Shown piece after piece: positions 36,579 through 46,410 of a stretch of DNA of 64,000 bases. Source of the stretch: an uncultured Thermoguttaceae bacterium (GTDB lineage: Bacteria; Planctomycetota; Planctomycetia; Pirellulales; Thermoguttaceae); the NCBI GenBank assembly GCA_938042245.1, contig CALIRO010000020.1, positions 1 through 64,000 of the forward strand, in the 5' to 3' direction. Both the position numbers and the translations under genes were made by a program. Below the pieces are notes generated by a model, which saw only the letters and a program-made list of their open reading frames with translations, was not told the origin of the DNA and did no database searches. How positions within the stretch are numbered: position 1 is the first letter of the stretch; every line of letters begins with the position of its first letter.

Positions 36579-38087
36579 TCAGTCGGCCGAGGGGTTTTCT
36601 TTGTTTTTATGTTTGGCTTCCCATTTTCGACGTTTGGCTTCTTTTTCTCGGAGTTTTTTAAGGCGTTTCTTTTCTTCGGTGGTTAGGCGTTTGCCGGTGC
36701 CGATTTTTTCTTTTTTGATACGGCCTGTGGGGTCGAACATGCCACCCCGGATTAACTCTTGCATTTTGCGCATTCGGGCGAACATGCTCATGCTGGAAAG
36801 CTGGCGCATGACTTGGGCGATCGGCTCGAACTGCCGGACCAATTCGGAGACCTCATGAGGGGCCACGCCGGCGCCGGCGGCGATACGGCGTCGTCGGCTT
36901 TGGTCAATAATAGACGGATCTCGCCGCTCCTCCGGCGTCATGGAATCGATGATCCCTACCACACGGCGAAGGTCGCTTTCCAGATCGGTCTGGCCCATTG
37001 CCTCCATCATCTGCTGTACGGAGCCAAAGCCTGGGATCAGGCTGAGGACCTTTTGCAATGGCCCAAGGCGAGTCGTCTGCAACAGCATCTTCTTAAAATC
37101 GTCTAGGGTAAACTCGCCTTGGCGAAGCCGCTGCTGCTGTTTGAGCAATTCCTCCTGGTCAAATTTTTGCCTGGCCTGCTCGAATAGGCTAACAATATCG
37201 CCCATGCCGAGGATTCGGCTTGCCATGCGGTCCGGATGGAACTCTTCCAAATCCTCCAGGTGTTCGCCGACGCCGACGAACTTGATCGGTACGCCGGTAA
37301 CGGCTTTTACCGACAAGGCAGCTCCGCCCCGAGCATCGCCGTCCAATTTGGTCATGATCACCCCGTCCAGTTCCAAGGCTTCGTTAAAGGCCTTGGCGCT
37401 GTGGACGGCATCCTGACCGGTCATGGCATCCACGACCAGATAGACCTGCTGAGGCTGGACCTGGTGGTCGATCCGTTTGAGTTCCTCCATCAGCTCCTGA
37501 TCCACATGGAGCCTACCGGCCGTGTCCAGGATCACCACATTGGCCCCGATGGACTCGGCATGGTGCACGGCATGGGCGGCCACTTGCACCGCATCGGTAG
37601 CGCCCGGCTCTACATAGACCGGAATGCCCAATTGCTTGCCCAGGATTTGCAACTGTTCCATGGCAGCGGGCCGTTGCAAGTCGGCTGCTACCAACAGCGG
37701 TTGTCGGCCTTTCTGCCGAACCAGACGGCCCAACTTCGCACAGGTGGTCGTCTTCCCAGACCCTTGCAGACCACAAAGCATCAGTACCGAAACGCCCGGC
37801 AATAGGTGCAAGCTATGATCCACCGGCCCCATCAGCCGCACCAGCTCCTGATACACAATGCCGATGACCTGCTGGCTGGGGTCCAAGGATTTGAGGACCT
37901 TTTCACCCAGGGCGGCTTGGCTAACCCGCTGGATAAACTCCTTAACCACCGAATAACTGACATCCGCCTCCAACAAGGCCTGTTCCACCAGGCGCAGACC
38001 TTCGCGCATATTGGCTTCGGTCAGTTTTCCTCGGCCACGCAGCGTTCGAATGGCCGAGAGCAATCCTTGTTGGAGAGACTCGAACAT
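36579..38087 (-). CDS. ffh: signal recognition particle GTPase Ffh
   Basis: Ffh binds signal sequences on ribosomes and delivers them to the Sec translocon with FtsY. The 502-residue protein has the N domain (1-90), the G domain with GLQGSGKTTTCAKLG (about 106), DTAGRLHVD (about 189) and TKLDGDARGGAALS (about 245), then the methionine-rich M domain (about 300-450) with GDIVSLFEQARQ and IPGFGSVQQMME. The C-terminus has an unusual Lys/Arg/Glu-rich tail. It heads a minus-strand cluster with rpsP, trmD, rplS and yraN. The Shine-Dalgarno site before the ATG is weak. Confidence 0.97.
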   Translation of the reverse strand: MFESLQQGLLSAIRTLRGRGKLTEANMREGLRLVEQALLEADVSYSVVKEFIQRVSQAALGEKVLKSLDPSQQVIGIVYQELVRLMGPVDHSLHLLPGVSVLMLCGLQGSGKTTTCAKLGRLVRQKGRQPLLVAADLQRPAAMEQLQILGKQLGIPVYVEPGATDAVQVAAHAVHHAESIGANVVILDTAGRLHVDQELMEELKRIDHQVQPQQVYLVVDAMTGQDAVHSAKAFNEALELDGVIMTKLDGDARGGAALSVKAVTGVPIKFVGVGEHLEDLEEFHPDRMASRILGMGDIVSLFEQARQKFDQEELLKQQQRLRQGEFTLDDFKKMLLQTTRLGPLQKVLSLIPGFGSVQQMMEAMGQTDLESDLRRVVGIIDSMTPEERRDPSIIDQSRRRRIAAGAGVAPHEVSELVRQFEPIAQVMRQLSSMSMFARMRKMQELIRGGMFDPTGRIKKEKIGTGKRLTTEEKKRLKKLREKEAKRRKWEAKHKNKENPSAD

Positions 38088-38473
38088 AAAAAGGGGCCCT
38101 AACCCACCAATTAGGGTAACAGGAGATTCTAAACCTAACCTCTGCCGGGCTAACCCAACAGGGGAATTTCGGAGGCAATTTATCTGGGAAAATCAAAGGG
38201 TGACGTGGAAACCGCCCCCCGGAGCACGAACACCTAGCTACTCCAGGCCACTCCGCGTAAATCTATATCATATCCCTACCGTTGCTCCTATGGCAATGGT
38301 GGGTGGGAAAAACCAGCGTGAACTCGACCGATAGGCTGAGGGGAACCCAAGAGGGGCGCAAATTGGAGTGCTGAGTTGTCGAAAGGGGGAGAAGAAGATT
38401 TTTACCACGGATGGGGGGGTTAATGGCATCCGATGGGCTGAGGCCAAAGAAACCTCCTGGTCCTCCGGGGGGA
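38088..38473. other. intergenic between glgP and ffh
   Basis: Upstream region of ffh and downstream of the glycogen phosphorylase gene, both on the minus strand. No gene, repeat-family copy or clear terminator was recognised. Confidence 0.3.
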
Positions 38474-40675
38474 TCAGCGGGGCATCTCACAACTTAGGCC
38501 GCCGGCGGCAGGCAAATAGGCATGACGGACATAGTCGGCAACCATCCGATGGGCGCTAAACCGCCAGGCTAGGCTGCTAATGGAGTTCATCATCATCCGG
38601 ATCCAGCCTCGGGGCAGACCATCCACATCCCGCTCGTAATAGAGGGGGATGACCTCTTTTTCCAGCACTTGGTAAAGGCTTTCAGCATCTCGCTGATCGG
38701 TAATCCGGTCATCGACATGGCTGGCGCCGTGGCCGATAGCAAAGCCATTGCTGCCGTCGTAGGCTTCTGCCCACCAGCCATCCAGCACCGAAAGATGCAG
38801 CACGCCGTTGAGGATGGCTTTTTGGCCGCTTGTGCCGGAGGCTTCTAATGGTCGGCGGGGCGTATTGAGCCAAACATCCACCCCCTGAATCATGTGCCGA
38901 CACACGTTGATGTCGTAGTCTTCGATAAAGGCAATCCGGTTGGCAAATCGAGGATCATGCCGAAGATTGGCAATCTTCTGAATAATGCGTTTTCCTTCGT
39001 CGTCGGCCGGATGGGCTTTGCCGGAAAAGATGATCTGAAACGGACGCTCCGGATGGTTCATCAGGGCATGGAGTCGATCGAGGTCCGACAAGATGAGATC
39101 AGCCCGTTTGTAGCCGGCGAATCGTCGGCCAAAACCGATGGTCAGGATGTTGGGGTCCAAGATGTTCCGGGCTGCTTCGACCAGTTCGTCGCTTTCTCCG
39201 CGGCGTCGGCACTGACGACTGACGCGGCGGCGCACAAACGCCAACAGTTGGGTCTTCAACGCATGATGCGTCTCCCACAATTCCCCTGGATCGACATTGT
39301 AGATGGCTTGCCAGACTTCCGGTTCGCCCATTCGACTCACCCAATCGACCGGGAAATACCGGTCATAAAGCAGTCGCATCTGCCAGGAGAGCCAACTGGG
39401 AATATGCACTCCATTGGTGATATGGCCGATGGGGATTTCTTCTTCCATCCGCCAGGGCCACAGATGGGCCCACATCTGACGCGTAACATGCCCATGCAGA
39501 CTGCTGACGGCATTAGCATGGCGGGAAAGCTTCAGGCCCAGCACCGTCATACAGAAGGGTTCGTAAGGGTTTTGGGGTTCGACTCGGCCCAGGCCCATAA
39601 GTTGTTCAAACGAAAGGCCCAATTCGTCTCGCAGCGGGCCAAGATGTTCTTCGATCAAGCCGCCGTCAAACCGATCATGGCCCGCAGGGACCGGGGTATG
39701 AGTAGTAAAGACGGTCCGGCGTGCCACCTCCTGAAGGGCATCCTCGAAGGATCGGCCGTTTTCTTTCATTTCTTCCCGGATGGCTTCCAGGGCGGCAAAA
39801 GCACAATGGCCTTCGTTCAGATGATACACGCCCGGTTTAATGCCCAAGGCCCGCAGGGCCCGCACGCCTCCCACCCCGGCAACGAGTTCTTGCCGGATTC
39901 GTGTGCGCTGGTCCCCACCGTAAAGACGGGACGTCAACTCCCTGTCCTGGGGACTATTGCCCTCCACATCGCAGTCCAACAGATACAACAGGACTCGGCC
40001 TACCTGCATCAGCCACACTTTGGCTTTCAGCGGGCCAGTCCGGGTGGGGATTTCCAGCGTAATTGGCTCCCCGGAGGGGGTCCGGGCCGATTCCATCGGT
40101 AATAACTCCACCTTGGTATGCAAATATTCCTCCTGCTGCCAGCCGTTGACATCTAAATGCTGCCGGAAATACCCCTGGTCATAAAATAGCCCGATTGCCA
40201 CCAGCGGCACCCCTAGACCACTGGCACTTTTGATATGGTCGCCTGCCAATACCCCTAAGCCGCCCGAATAGATCGGGATCGATTCATGAATGCCGAATTC
40301 CAACGAAAAGTAGGCAACCGGCTTGGAACCTAAAACTCCAGCATGCGTTCGTCCCCACAAGGGAGTAGTCGAAACATATTCCTTGAGCCGACGATACGCA
40401 TGGTTAATCCGACTATGCAGCACCAATTCACCGGCCCGTTCCTCCAGACGCTGGGGGGTAAACTCGGCTAACAGAGCAATCGGATTATGGTCTAACTGAC
40501 GCCAACGGATCGGATCCAAATCCCGGAAAAGATTGATCACTTCCGGATGCCAACTCCACCAAAGATTCCGCGCCAACGCAAGACATTTTTCATAGAGGGT
40601 TTCGGCCTGCAAGGAGGCTGAAGCGGTGGCGTTACCGTTTTTTTTCACTGCCGTCAGAATCGCTTCCGCCTTCAT
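38474..40675 (-). CDS. glgP: alpha-glucan (glycogen) phosphorylase, GT35
   Basis: GlgP cleaves alpha-1,4-glucans with phosphate to glucose-1-phosphate using pyridoxal phosphate. The 733 residues match the shorter family typical of Thermotoga/Thermus-like bacteria: a DUF3417-type N-terminus (ARNLWWSWHPEVINLFRDLDP), VAYFSLEFGIHESIPIYSGGLGVLAGDHIKSAS, HLNEGHCAFAALE, FTTHTPVPAGHDRF, IGFGRRFAGYKRADL and the PLP-lysine region EASGTSGQKAILNGVLHLSVLDGWW (Lys at about 617). GAAAGGAG precedes the ATG at 40675. It is a single-gene unit; no glycogen synthase is in view. Confidence 0.96.
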   Translation of the reverse strand: MKAEAILTAVKKNGNATASASLQAETLYEKCLALARNLWWSWHPEVINLFRDLDPIRWRQLDHNPIALLAEFTPQRLEERAGELVLHSRINHAYRRLKEYVSTTPLWGRTHAGVLGSKPVAYFSLEFGIHESIPIYSGGLGVLAGDHIKSASGLGVPLVAIGLFYDQGYFRQHLDVNGWQQEEYLHTKVELLPMESARTPSGEPITLEIPTRTGPLKAKVWLMQVGRVLLYLLDCDVEGNSPQDRELTSRLYGGDQRTRIRQELVAGVGGVRALRALGIKPGVYHLNEGHCAFAALEAIREEMKENGRSFEDALQEVARRTVFTTHTPVPAGHDRFDGGLIEEHLGPLRDELGLSFEQLMGLGRVEPQNPYEPFCMTVLGLKLSRHANAVSSLHGHVTRQMWAHLWPWRMEEEIPIGHITNGVHIPSWLSWQMRLLYDRYFPVDWVSRMGEPEVWQAIYNVDPGELWETHHALKTQLLAFVRRRVSRQCRRRGESDELVEAARNILDPNILTIGFGRRFAGYKRADLILSDLDRLHALMNHPERPFQIIFSGKAHPADDEGKRIIQKIANLRHDPRFANRIAFIEDYDINVCRHMIQGVDVWLNTPRRPLEASGTSGQKAILNGVLHLSVLDGWWAEAYDGSNGFAIGHGASHVDDRITDQRDAESLYQVLEKEVIPLYYERDVDGLPRGWIRMMMNSISSLAWRFSAHRMVADYVRHAYLPAAGGLSCEMPR

Positions 40676-40981
40676 GGCACTCCTTTCACTCTGCAGCCAA
40701 TGCCCCATCGGCAGAAGACAGGAAAACTGCTGATTAGCCTGAACCTTTCCCTATTTTGCCCCCATTAGGGGGACTACTAAACCGAAGGCCTGAGCTGATC
40801 GTCTCCCAAATTGGCCAACAAGCCGGATCTCTCCCGGAGGGAAAGTCTTTACCTCTCTTTAGGCCGCCAAAGGGATTTGGCACCAGTTTTTGTCGAATTG
40901 TTTCCCTTGACAAAAATGGGTTCTACTCCGCCAAGGGGGGTTAGACCACTTTATTGACATAACCTTATTGAAGAGAAAACG
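40676..40981. other. intergenic
   Basis: Two TTGACA hexamers (about 40906 and 40955) occur on the plus strand but neither has a matching -10 box at a proper distance, and no plus-strand gene follows. Nothing else was recognised. Confidence 0.3.
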
Positions 40982-41581
40982 TTATTGCACATAAATGGTG
41001 ATCCTAGCAGGTTCGCTGGAAGGTGGTCGAGTGGGGAGTCGAACTTGGCCGGTCCCTTTTCGCCGCACTAGCGCTGCATATCCTTCGGCTTGAAGGGTAT
41101 AGTGGCCAAAGGGCACTTGGGTAAACGAAAACCTTCCGAAGGAATCGGCGGTAGTTTGGCGATCGGCCAAGCGGACGGTGGCATTGGGTACGGGAATTGG
41201 AATTTTTAAAAGGCCCAGGGGAAGTAGATAGACGACCTGTCCTTGGATATTCCCCTGTAAGGGGGGCTGACCGGTAGGCAGCTCGATACCTTGGATGCTT
41301 GCCCGCCGGATTAGTCCTTCTCGAAAATATCGGGCTTGGTATTGAGGTTTTTGGCGGGCCCAGAGCAAGGTGCTTTCCACTAAATTGGGGGGCAAATATC
41401 CCGCCTCCAGTACCTCCCCCGTATAAATCAAAAAATCCTTATCCACTGGATGATCAGGCCGGAGCACCGTAATTAATTTATCCCCATTTAAAGGGGAATC
41501 TGCTAGTAATTTTTGGGTAGAGGCAGGGAATAATCCGCTTATCCAAATTGCCCAAATTATCCAAAATATCTTGCCTTTCAT
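40982..41581 (-). CDS. secreted protein with a carboxypeptidase-regulatory-like beta-sandwich
   Basis: A 199-residue protein with a signal peptide (about 1-27, IFWIIWAIWISGLFPAST). The C-terminal half reads as an Ig-like carboxypeptidase regulatory/CNA-B module: VPNATVRLADRQTTADSFGRFSFTQVPFGHYTLQAEGYAA is the usual pattern of a variable strand, a DSxGxF turn and a VPxGxYTL strand. The N-terminal half (about 28-100) has no recognised domain. GAGGAG precedes the ATG at 41581, chosen over the longer frame to 41656. Role unknown; such modules bind or stabilise surface proteins. Confidence 0.75.
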   Translation of the reverse strand: MKGKIFWIIWAIWISGLFPASTQKLLADSPLNGDKLITVLRPDHPVDKDFLIYTGEVLEAGYLPPNLVESTLLWARQKPQYQARYFREGLIRRASIQGIELPTGQPPLQGNIQGQVVYLLPLGLLKIPIPVPNATVRLADRQTTADSFGRFSFTQVPFGHYTLQAEGYAALVRRKGTGQVRLPTRPPSSEPARITIYVQ

Positions 41582-41981
41582 CCCAGCTCCTCTTTCTAGA
41601 TCGGCGGAAAAGGCCTGCCTTAAAATTAGGCCGATTCTAATTGGCAAAAATCCCAAACCCCACCCTTGTAACTAAACCAGATTAGGAAAACAAGGCCATT
41701 TTTAGTCTGGGGGAGCCAATACCTGAGGGGTTAACCCGATGGGTGCCCATTCTTTATAATTTTTCCTTTATAGTAAAGGCTTCTTCCTTTTGATCCCAAG
41801 GTGGCTTCCTACGGCAGAGGTTGTGGCAACCAGAGACGGATGGTTTGCTCCCGAAAAGGATTTTTAAAAAACGAAGGTCCCCCCGTTGACAGATTTTGGG
41901 AAGGGTTCTAGGATATATTATTTCCGGCCCATAAAAGGGCAATAGTCTTTGGCAAAGTAGTTTTTAGAATCGGAGGAGCAT
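41582..41981. other. leader region upstream of the S10 cluster
   Basis: Shared upstream region of the divergent secreted-protein gene and rpsJ. It contains the promoter at 41886-41914. No rpsL, rpsG, fusA or tuf gene is present here, unlike in many bacteria. Confidence 0.45.
41886..41914 (+). promoter_or_regulatory. predicted promoter of the S10 ribosomal cluster
   Basis: TTGACA (41886-41891), a 17-base spacer and TAGGAT (41909-41914) form a near-consensus promoter; an overlapping TATATT follows. Transcription would start near 41921, leaving a leader of about 60 bases before rpsJ. Confidence 0.6.
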
Positions 41982-42311
41982 ATGGCTGGCCTGCCTACGG
42001 AGATCATTCGGATTCGGATGGAAGCGTACGATCATGCGATTTTGGACCAGTCGGCCTCCGAGATTGTGGATACGGCCAAACGGACTGGGGCGATTGTCCA
42101 TGGGCCGATCCCGTTGCCGACCCGGATCGAGCGATATACAGTGCTTTCTGGGCCGAACATTGACAAAAAGGCTCGGCAGCAATACGAGATCCGGACGCAT
42201 CTGCGGCTGATCGACATTATGCAGGCCAATGCCAAGACGATTGAGGCCTTAAATAAGTTGACCTTGCCTGCCGGAGTAGATATTAAGATTAAAGCCACCA
42301 CTCGACATTAA
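41982..42311 (+). CDS. rpsJ: 30S ribosomal protein S10
   Basis: S10 belongs to the 30S head and also partners NusB in antitermination. The 109 residues include [60 protein letters not shown] and the C-terminal LPAGVDIKI. It is slightly longer at the N-terminus than the E. coli protein. CGGAGGAG precedes the ATG. It opens the ribosomal cluster but is followed by an unusually long gap of 454 bases before rplC. Confidence 0.97.
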   Translation: MAGLPTEIIRIRMEAYDHAILDQSASEIVDTAKRTGAIVHGPIPLPTRIERYTVLSGPNIDKKARQQYEIRTHLRLIDIMQANAKTIEALNKLTLPAGVDIKIKATTRH

Positions 42312-42765
42312 GAGACTCTCACCAAACCCAACCTTAAAAGGTTTGCCTAGTCCCTGGGGTAGGGACAGCGTAGCAGGAAAGCAGGAGAGGGAGTATTAGG
42401 GTTCCCTTTTTATTAGAGGAGCAAACAACGGAGTTTTCTTCGCTCCGAAGCCATTAGGAGCCTATCCAAAAAGATTCTTGGTAATCCAGTGAAGCCCGGG
42501 AAGTTAGGGGTTTTGGGAAACTGTTAATTGCTTTTTGGGATAGGCGCAAAGGAGGCACTGGGAACTATTTGATGGAACTAATAGCACGAACAAAACAAAA
42601 TAAGAGGCTCGAACCATCGAAGATTTAGGCCAATTTTGGGTTGATAGAGCCGATTGGGAGTAGCTGGTATGCGGTGGAAGCCGGGCGGGTAACCCCGGAC
42701 AGGACCGGTCGGTCCCGCAGGCGAGTTGCTCAGACTGGCAAGCTGCATTGAGAAAGGCAGAAGGT
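42312..42765. other. long gap between rpsJ and rplC
   Basis: No gene or repeat copy is supported. GTCCCT-GGGGT-AGGGAC at 42350-42366 can fold into a small hairpin soon after rpsJ but lacks a T-run. An internal promoter for the downstream genes could lie here, but no convincing hexamer pair was seen. Confidence 0.35.
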
Positions 42766-43494
42766 ATGCCTATTGGACTTTTAGGCCGAAAGATCGGCAT
42801 GACTCAGCTTTTTGACCAACAGGGCCGGGTTATCCCGGTAACTGTGCTGGAAGCGGGGCCATGCCATATTTTGCAGATTAAGACATTGGATCGGGACGGG
42901 TATGAGGCGATCCAATTGGGGTTTATGGACAAACCGCGTCGGCTTGCCAGTCGCGCAGAGCGTGGGCATGTAGCTCGGTTGGATTCGAAGCGGCAGAAGG
43001 CTCTTCAAGCGGCCGGTCTAGAACCTCCTCCTAAGGCCAACTGCGAACCCAAACGCTTCATTCGCGAACTGCGTGGCCCAGTGGAAGGATTGCAGGTGGG
43101 CCAACTGTTGCGGGTGGATATCTTTGAGAATGTCCCGGCCGTGGATGTTACCGGCATTAGCAAAGGGCGAGGCTTTGCCGGGGCGATGAAACGCCATGGA
43201 TTCCACGGCCAAGGGGGCTCTCATGGCACCAAGAAGGTGCATCGGCATATTGGTTCTACGGGCATGAATAGCGATCCGCACCATACGTTCAAGGGCAAGC
43301 GGATGCCTGGCCATTATGGACATGCCCGGTGCACCGTCCGGAACTTGCAGATTGTGCGGATCGACCTGGAGAACAATCTGTTGATGGTCAAGGGGGCGGT
43401 TCCTGGGCCGAACGGCGGCTTTTTGATCATTCGGGAGACCAACAAGTTGCCTCGCCCGCCGTTGCAGAGGCCCACGTTGGCGGTGCAAAACTGA
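42766..43494 (+). CDS. rplC: 50S ribosomal protein L3
   Basis: L3 starts assembly of the 50S subunit and reaches toward the peptidyl-transferase centre. The 242 residues begin GLLGRKIGMTQLFDQQGRVIPVTVLE and contain the characteristic loop SKGRGFAGAMKRHGFHGQGGSHGTKKVHRHIGSTG, including the Gln methylated in some bacteria (GQGGSHG). GKRMPGHYGHARCTVRNLQI follows. The ATG at 42766 has AGAAGG nearby; an upstream TTG at 42748 is unlikely. Confidence 0.97.
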   Translation: MPIGLLGRKIGMTQLFDQQGRVIPVTVLEAGPCHILQIKTLDRDGYEAIQLGFMDKPRRLASRAERGHVARLDSKRQKALQAAGLEPPPKANCEPKRFIRELRGPVEGLQVGQLLRVDIFENVPAVDVTGISKGRGFAGAMKRHGFHGQGGSHGTKKVHRHIGSTGMNSDPHHTFKGKRMPGHYGHARCTVRNLQIVRIDLENNLLMVKGAVPGPNGGFLIIRETNKLPRPPLQRPTLAVQN

Positions 43495-43631
43495 CTGACA
43501 ACGGAAGATACCCGATCCAGGAGCCTGGAGCAGCCTCAATAGATTGGGGCCTTTGGCCGGCGGAGCCCCCAGGCCAAGTGGACTTCCACTGGCTGCGTCG
43601 GGCCGCCCGCATCCCCTGGAGGAAAAGAGCA

Positions 43632-44507
43632 ATGGGAGTGATTAGTTTACCGATATACGACTGCACCGGCAGCCAGGTCGGTACGTATGAGATCGACCCA
43701 GGCGAACTAGCGCCCCGGATTAGTAAACAATTGCTTCATGATGCGGTGGTGATGTATCAGCGGAACCTTCGCCAGGGGACGGTCCAGACCCGTGGCCGAG
43801 GGGACGTGGCCGGTACCACTCGGAAGATGTATCGGCAAAAGGGGACGGGTCGTGCTCGGGCAGGTTCCCGGCGGACCAATATCCGGCGAGGCGGAGGCCA
43901 TACCTTTGCCAAACGTCCTACGGACTGGTCCTATCGGCTTCCGAAAAAAGCGCTGCGTTTGGCCAGTCGAATGGCTTTGGCCGCCAGAATTATCGACGGC
44001 GAAGTCACCCTGATTGATCAATTCACGTTGGATCGGCCTCGGACGAGCGAGGTTGCCAGCATGTTGGAGGCCATTGGGCAAAAGACGCAGGAATTTTTGT
44101 GTTTGACAGCTCGGCTTGCCCGTCGGCGAGCGGAGGCCCGTCGGCGGGCAGCGATTCGGCGCGCCCAACGTCAGGCCCAAACCCAAGGCCAAAACCAAAC
44201 TCCTATCAGCCCGGAGCCTACCCCCTCGGCTGAAGAAATCCGGGTACCCGTCCTAGACGGATTGAAATATTACCCCAATGCCCTGTTGGTGGTGGTGCCC
44301 CAGTATGACGTGAATATTTATCGAAGCATCCGGAATCTGCCTGGAGTATCGGTCTTGCCGGTCGATCAGTTAAATGCCTGGGAGATCTTGCGGCCGCGCC
44401 GGCTCCTAATGACTCGTTCGGCGCTGGACGCTTTTCGGCAAAAAATAGCCCAGGAAAAGCAGCAACAACAATCCCCTTCGGAACTTCAGCCAGTTCCTCT
44501 CGGATAA
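43632..44507 (+). CDS. rplD: 50S ribosomal protein L4 with a large internal insertion
   Basis: L4 lines the exit tunnel and, in enterobacteria, represses its own operon. The 291 residues exceed the usual roughly 205. Normal blocks are seen: YQRNLRQGTVQTRGRGDVAGTTRKMYRQKGTGRARAGSRRTNIRRGGGHTFAKRP and YRLPKKALRLASRMAL. Between the helix ending EFLCLTARLA and the strand YYPNALLVV lies an insertion of about 45 residues (about 157-202), first Arg/Ala-rich and then Gln/Pro/Thr-rich. A Gln/Ser/Pro tail ends the protein. GGAGG precedes the ATG at 43632. The frame is open back into rplC, but the upstream part is not L4. Confidence 0.95.
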   Translation: MGVISLPIYDCTGSQVGTYEIDPGELAPRISKQLLHDAVVMYQRNLRQGTVQTRGRGDVAGTTRKMYRQKGTGRARAGSRRTNIRRGGGHTFAKRPTDWSYRLPKKALRLASRMALAARIIDGEVTLIDQFTLDRPRTSEVASMLEAIGQKTQEFLCLTARLARRRAEARRRAAIRRAQRQAQTQGQNQTPISPEPTPSAEEIRVPVLDGLKYYPNALLVVVPQYDVNIYRSIRNLPGVSVLPVDQLNAWEILRPRRLLMTRSALDAFRQKIAQEKQQQQSPSELQPVPLG

Positions 44508-44584
44508 AAAGAAACCAACCTCGGATAAAACACCTAAAATGCAAGGAGTGTAGGCACCAGTCTCATTTCCAATTCAAATCCCAG

Positions 44585-44745
44585 CAATATGTCAGCCGAA
44601 GCACACAACCTGCAATGGCGGCAAAAGCAGCAATCCGGACGGGAGGAGGGCGGGGTGTTTTCTGGATTCCCGCTGGTGCGGGAAGGACACTCAGGGGAAT
44701 CCTCCCTAAAAAGCAGCAAGCTGGTTGCTTCGGCTGACATGTTCC
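44585..44745. repeat. dispersed inverted-repeat element, copy D
   Basis: Ends ATGTCAGCCGAAGCA (about 44589-44603) and TGCTTCGGCTGACAT (about 44727-44741) are perfect inverted repeats, a variant of the family ends. Inside is CCCGCTGGTGCGGG at 44669-44682. It occupies the gap between rplD and rplW. Confidence 0.72.
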
Positions 44746-44798
44746 GAAGAACAAATCCCTGCCCGTAGCCGGGGTGGGCCATTGGAGGAGAAGCGGTA

Positions 44799-45110
44799 AT
44801 GGCTCGGGATATAACAGATACGAACTTGCAGTTAGAACCGCATCAGATCATTTTGCGGCCGTTGGTAACGGAAAAGGGCCTGCATAAGGCGGAACGATAC
44901 AACCAATACGCCTTTGAGGTGCATCCGTTGGCCAGCAAAGAGCAGATCCGGCGGGCGGTGGAAGAACTATTTGACGTTCGGGTGGTGAAGGTACGCACCC
45001 AGAACCGGCGTGGCAAACCCCGCCGCTATCGGTTCATCCGCAGCCATACCAAAGCCTGGAAAAAGGCGATTGTTACCTTGCACGAAGAGGATAAGATTAG
45101 CTTCTTCTAA
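44799..45110 (+). CDS. rplW: 50S ribosomal protein L23
   Basis: L23 sits at the exit of the peptide tunnel and docks trigger factor and SRP. The 103 residues show [61 protein letters not shown], the family core. GGAGGAG precedes the ATG. It is separated from rplD by repeat copy D and followed by rplB after 50 bases. Confidence 0.97.
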   Translation: MARDITDTNLQLEPHQIILRPLVTEKGLHKAERYNQYAFEVHPLASKEQIRRAVEELFDVRVVKVRTQNRRGKPRRYRFIRSHTKAWKKAIVTLHEEDKISFF

Positions 45111-45160
45111 TCGGCAGGGTCGGGGCCGGACAGGTCCAGAGGCCGTTGGAGGATTTCGTC

Positions 45161-46021
45161 ATGGGGATTCGTGTGTATAAACCGACTTCGCCGGGCCGAC
45201 GCGGCGCGAGTGTGAGTGATTTTGCCGAGCTTACGCCTGGAGCAGAGCCGGAAAAATCCCTCCTCCTTCCCAAACATAAAACGGGCGGACGGAACAATCA
45301 GGGGATCATCACCGCGCGGCATCGGGGCGGCGGACACAAACGGATGATCCGCATCATCGACTTTCGGCGCAATAAAGACGGCATTCCGGCGATTGTGGAT
45401 TCGATCCAATATGATCCGAATCGCAGCGCGCGGATTGCGCTGTTGAAATATTTGGACGGGGAGAAGCGATACATTTTGGCGCCGGAGGGGCTGAAAGAGG
45501 GGATGCGTTTGCTCAGCGGACCGGATGCTCCGCCGACGGTGGGCAATTGCCTGCCGCTGGCCAAAATCCCGCTGGGCTTGGAGATTCATAATATCGAACT
45601 CCAACCGGGCGGGGGTGGGGTGCTGTGTCGGGCCGCTGGCACCTACGCCATTTTGGCCGCCAAGGAAGCCACCTGGGCACAGATCAACCTGCCCAGCGGA
45701 GAGATCCGGCGGGTGCACATCAACTGCCGGGCTACCATTGGCAAAGTCGGCAATGCCGATCATATGAACATTCAGATCGGCAAAGCGGGTCGGAATCGGT
45801 GGTTAGGATGGCGGCCCTACGTGCGCGGCACGGCAATGAACCCTATTGACCATCCGCATGGCGGCGGCGAAGGCCGAAGTAAAGGAGGGAACCATCCGGT
45901 CAGTCCTACCGGTGTACCGGCCAAAGGGGGTTCGACACGCAAACGTCGAAAACCCTCCAACAAAGCGATCATCCGCCGACGCCGCTCCGTCCGGTACGGA
46001 CAACTGAAATTAAAAGGTTAA
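45161..46021 (+). CDS. rplB: 50S ribosomal protein L2
   Basis: L2 is needed for subunit association and peptidyl-transferase function. The 286 residues begin [17 protein letters not shown] and contain [33 protein letters not shown], the central barrel, and the conserved C-terminal [15 protein letters not shown] with the functionally important His. GGAGG lies 8 bases before the ATG at 45161; a TTG at 45146 is less likely. Confidence 0.98.
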   Translation: MGIRVYKPTSPGRRGASVSDFAELTPGAEPEKSLLLPKHKTGGRNNQGIITARHRGGGHKRMIRIIDFRRNKDGIPAIVDSIQYDPNRSARIALLKYLDGEKRYILAPEGLKEGMRLLSGPDAPPTVGNCLPLAKIPLGLEIHNIELQPGGGGVLCRAAGTYAILAAKEATWAQINLPSGEIRRVHINCRATIGKVGNADHMNIQIGKAGRNRWLGWRPYVRGTAMNPIDHPHGGGEGRSKGGNHPVSPTGVPAKGGSTRKRRKPSNKAIIRRRRSVRYGQLKLKG

Positions 46022-46138
46022 CCCCTGTCCGTTGGGCACGATGCACCTAACGAAGTTTTCTGCCGGACGGAGGATGGAAAGGTTACTCGTGGTGGCTAGG
46101 TCCAAGATTCGATAGGAGAACTGATCCATAGGTGTTCT

Positions 46139-46408
46139 ATGAGCCGGTCGAAAGAGAAAGGTCCCTACGTCGATCCGAAACTGTACCAGAAGGTACAAAA
46201 GCAAAATCAATTAGGGATCAAAGAACCGATTAAGACATGGGCCCGAGCGTGCACCATTATTCCGGAGTTTGTGGGGCATACGTTTTTGGTGCACAATGGG
46301 CGGCAGCATATTAAGGTGTTTGTTACCGAGGAGATGGTGGGCCATCGATTGGGGGAGTTTGCCCCTACCCGTACCTTCCGTGGTCATGGCAGTAAAGGAA
46401 AGAAATAA
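46139..46408 (+). CDS. rpsS: 30S ribosomal protein S19
   Basis: S19 binds 16S rRNA in the 30S head with S13. The 89 residues include [73 protein letters not shown], the full family pattern. Only two bases separate its stop from rplV, so the pair is translationally coupled. The ribosome-binding site is weak (AGGTG). Confidence 0.98.
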   Translation: MSRSKEKGPYVDPKLYQKVQKQNQLGIKEPIKTWARACTIIPEFVGHTFLVHNGRQHIKVFVTEEMVGHRLGEFAPTRTFRGHGSKGKK

Positions 46409-46410
46409 CC

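Noticed and set aside
38894..40102. 402-codon plus-strand open frame
   Set aside because: It lies wholly antisense to glgP, whose conserved motifs are in the other strand.
40906..40960. Two TTGACA hexamers as promoters
   Set aside because: There is no -10 box at a suitable distance and no plus-strand gene follows within 1 kb.
42350..42366. Hairpin after rpsJ as a terminator
   Set aside because: There is no T-run and the stem is only 6 bp.
42598..42640. GGCTCGAACC-like text as a tRNA T-arm
   Set aside because: No cloverleaf could be formed around it: acceptor and anticodon stems are missing.
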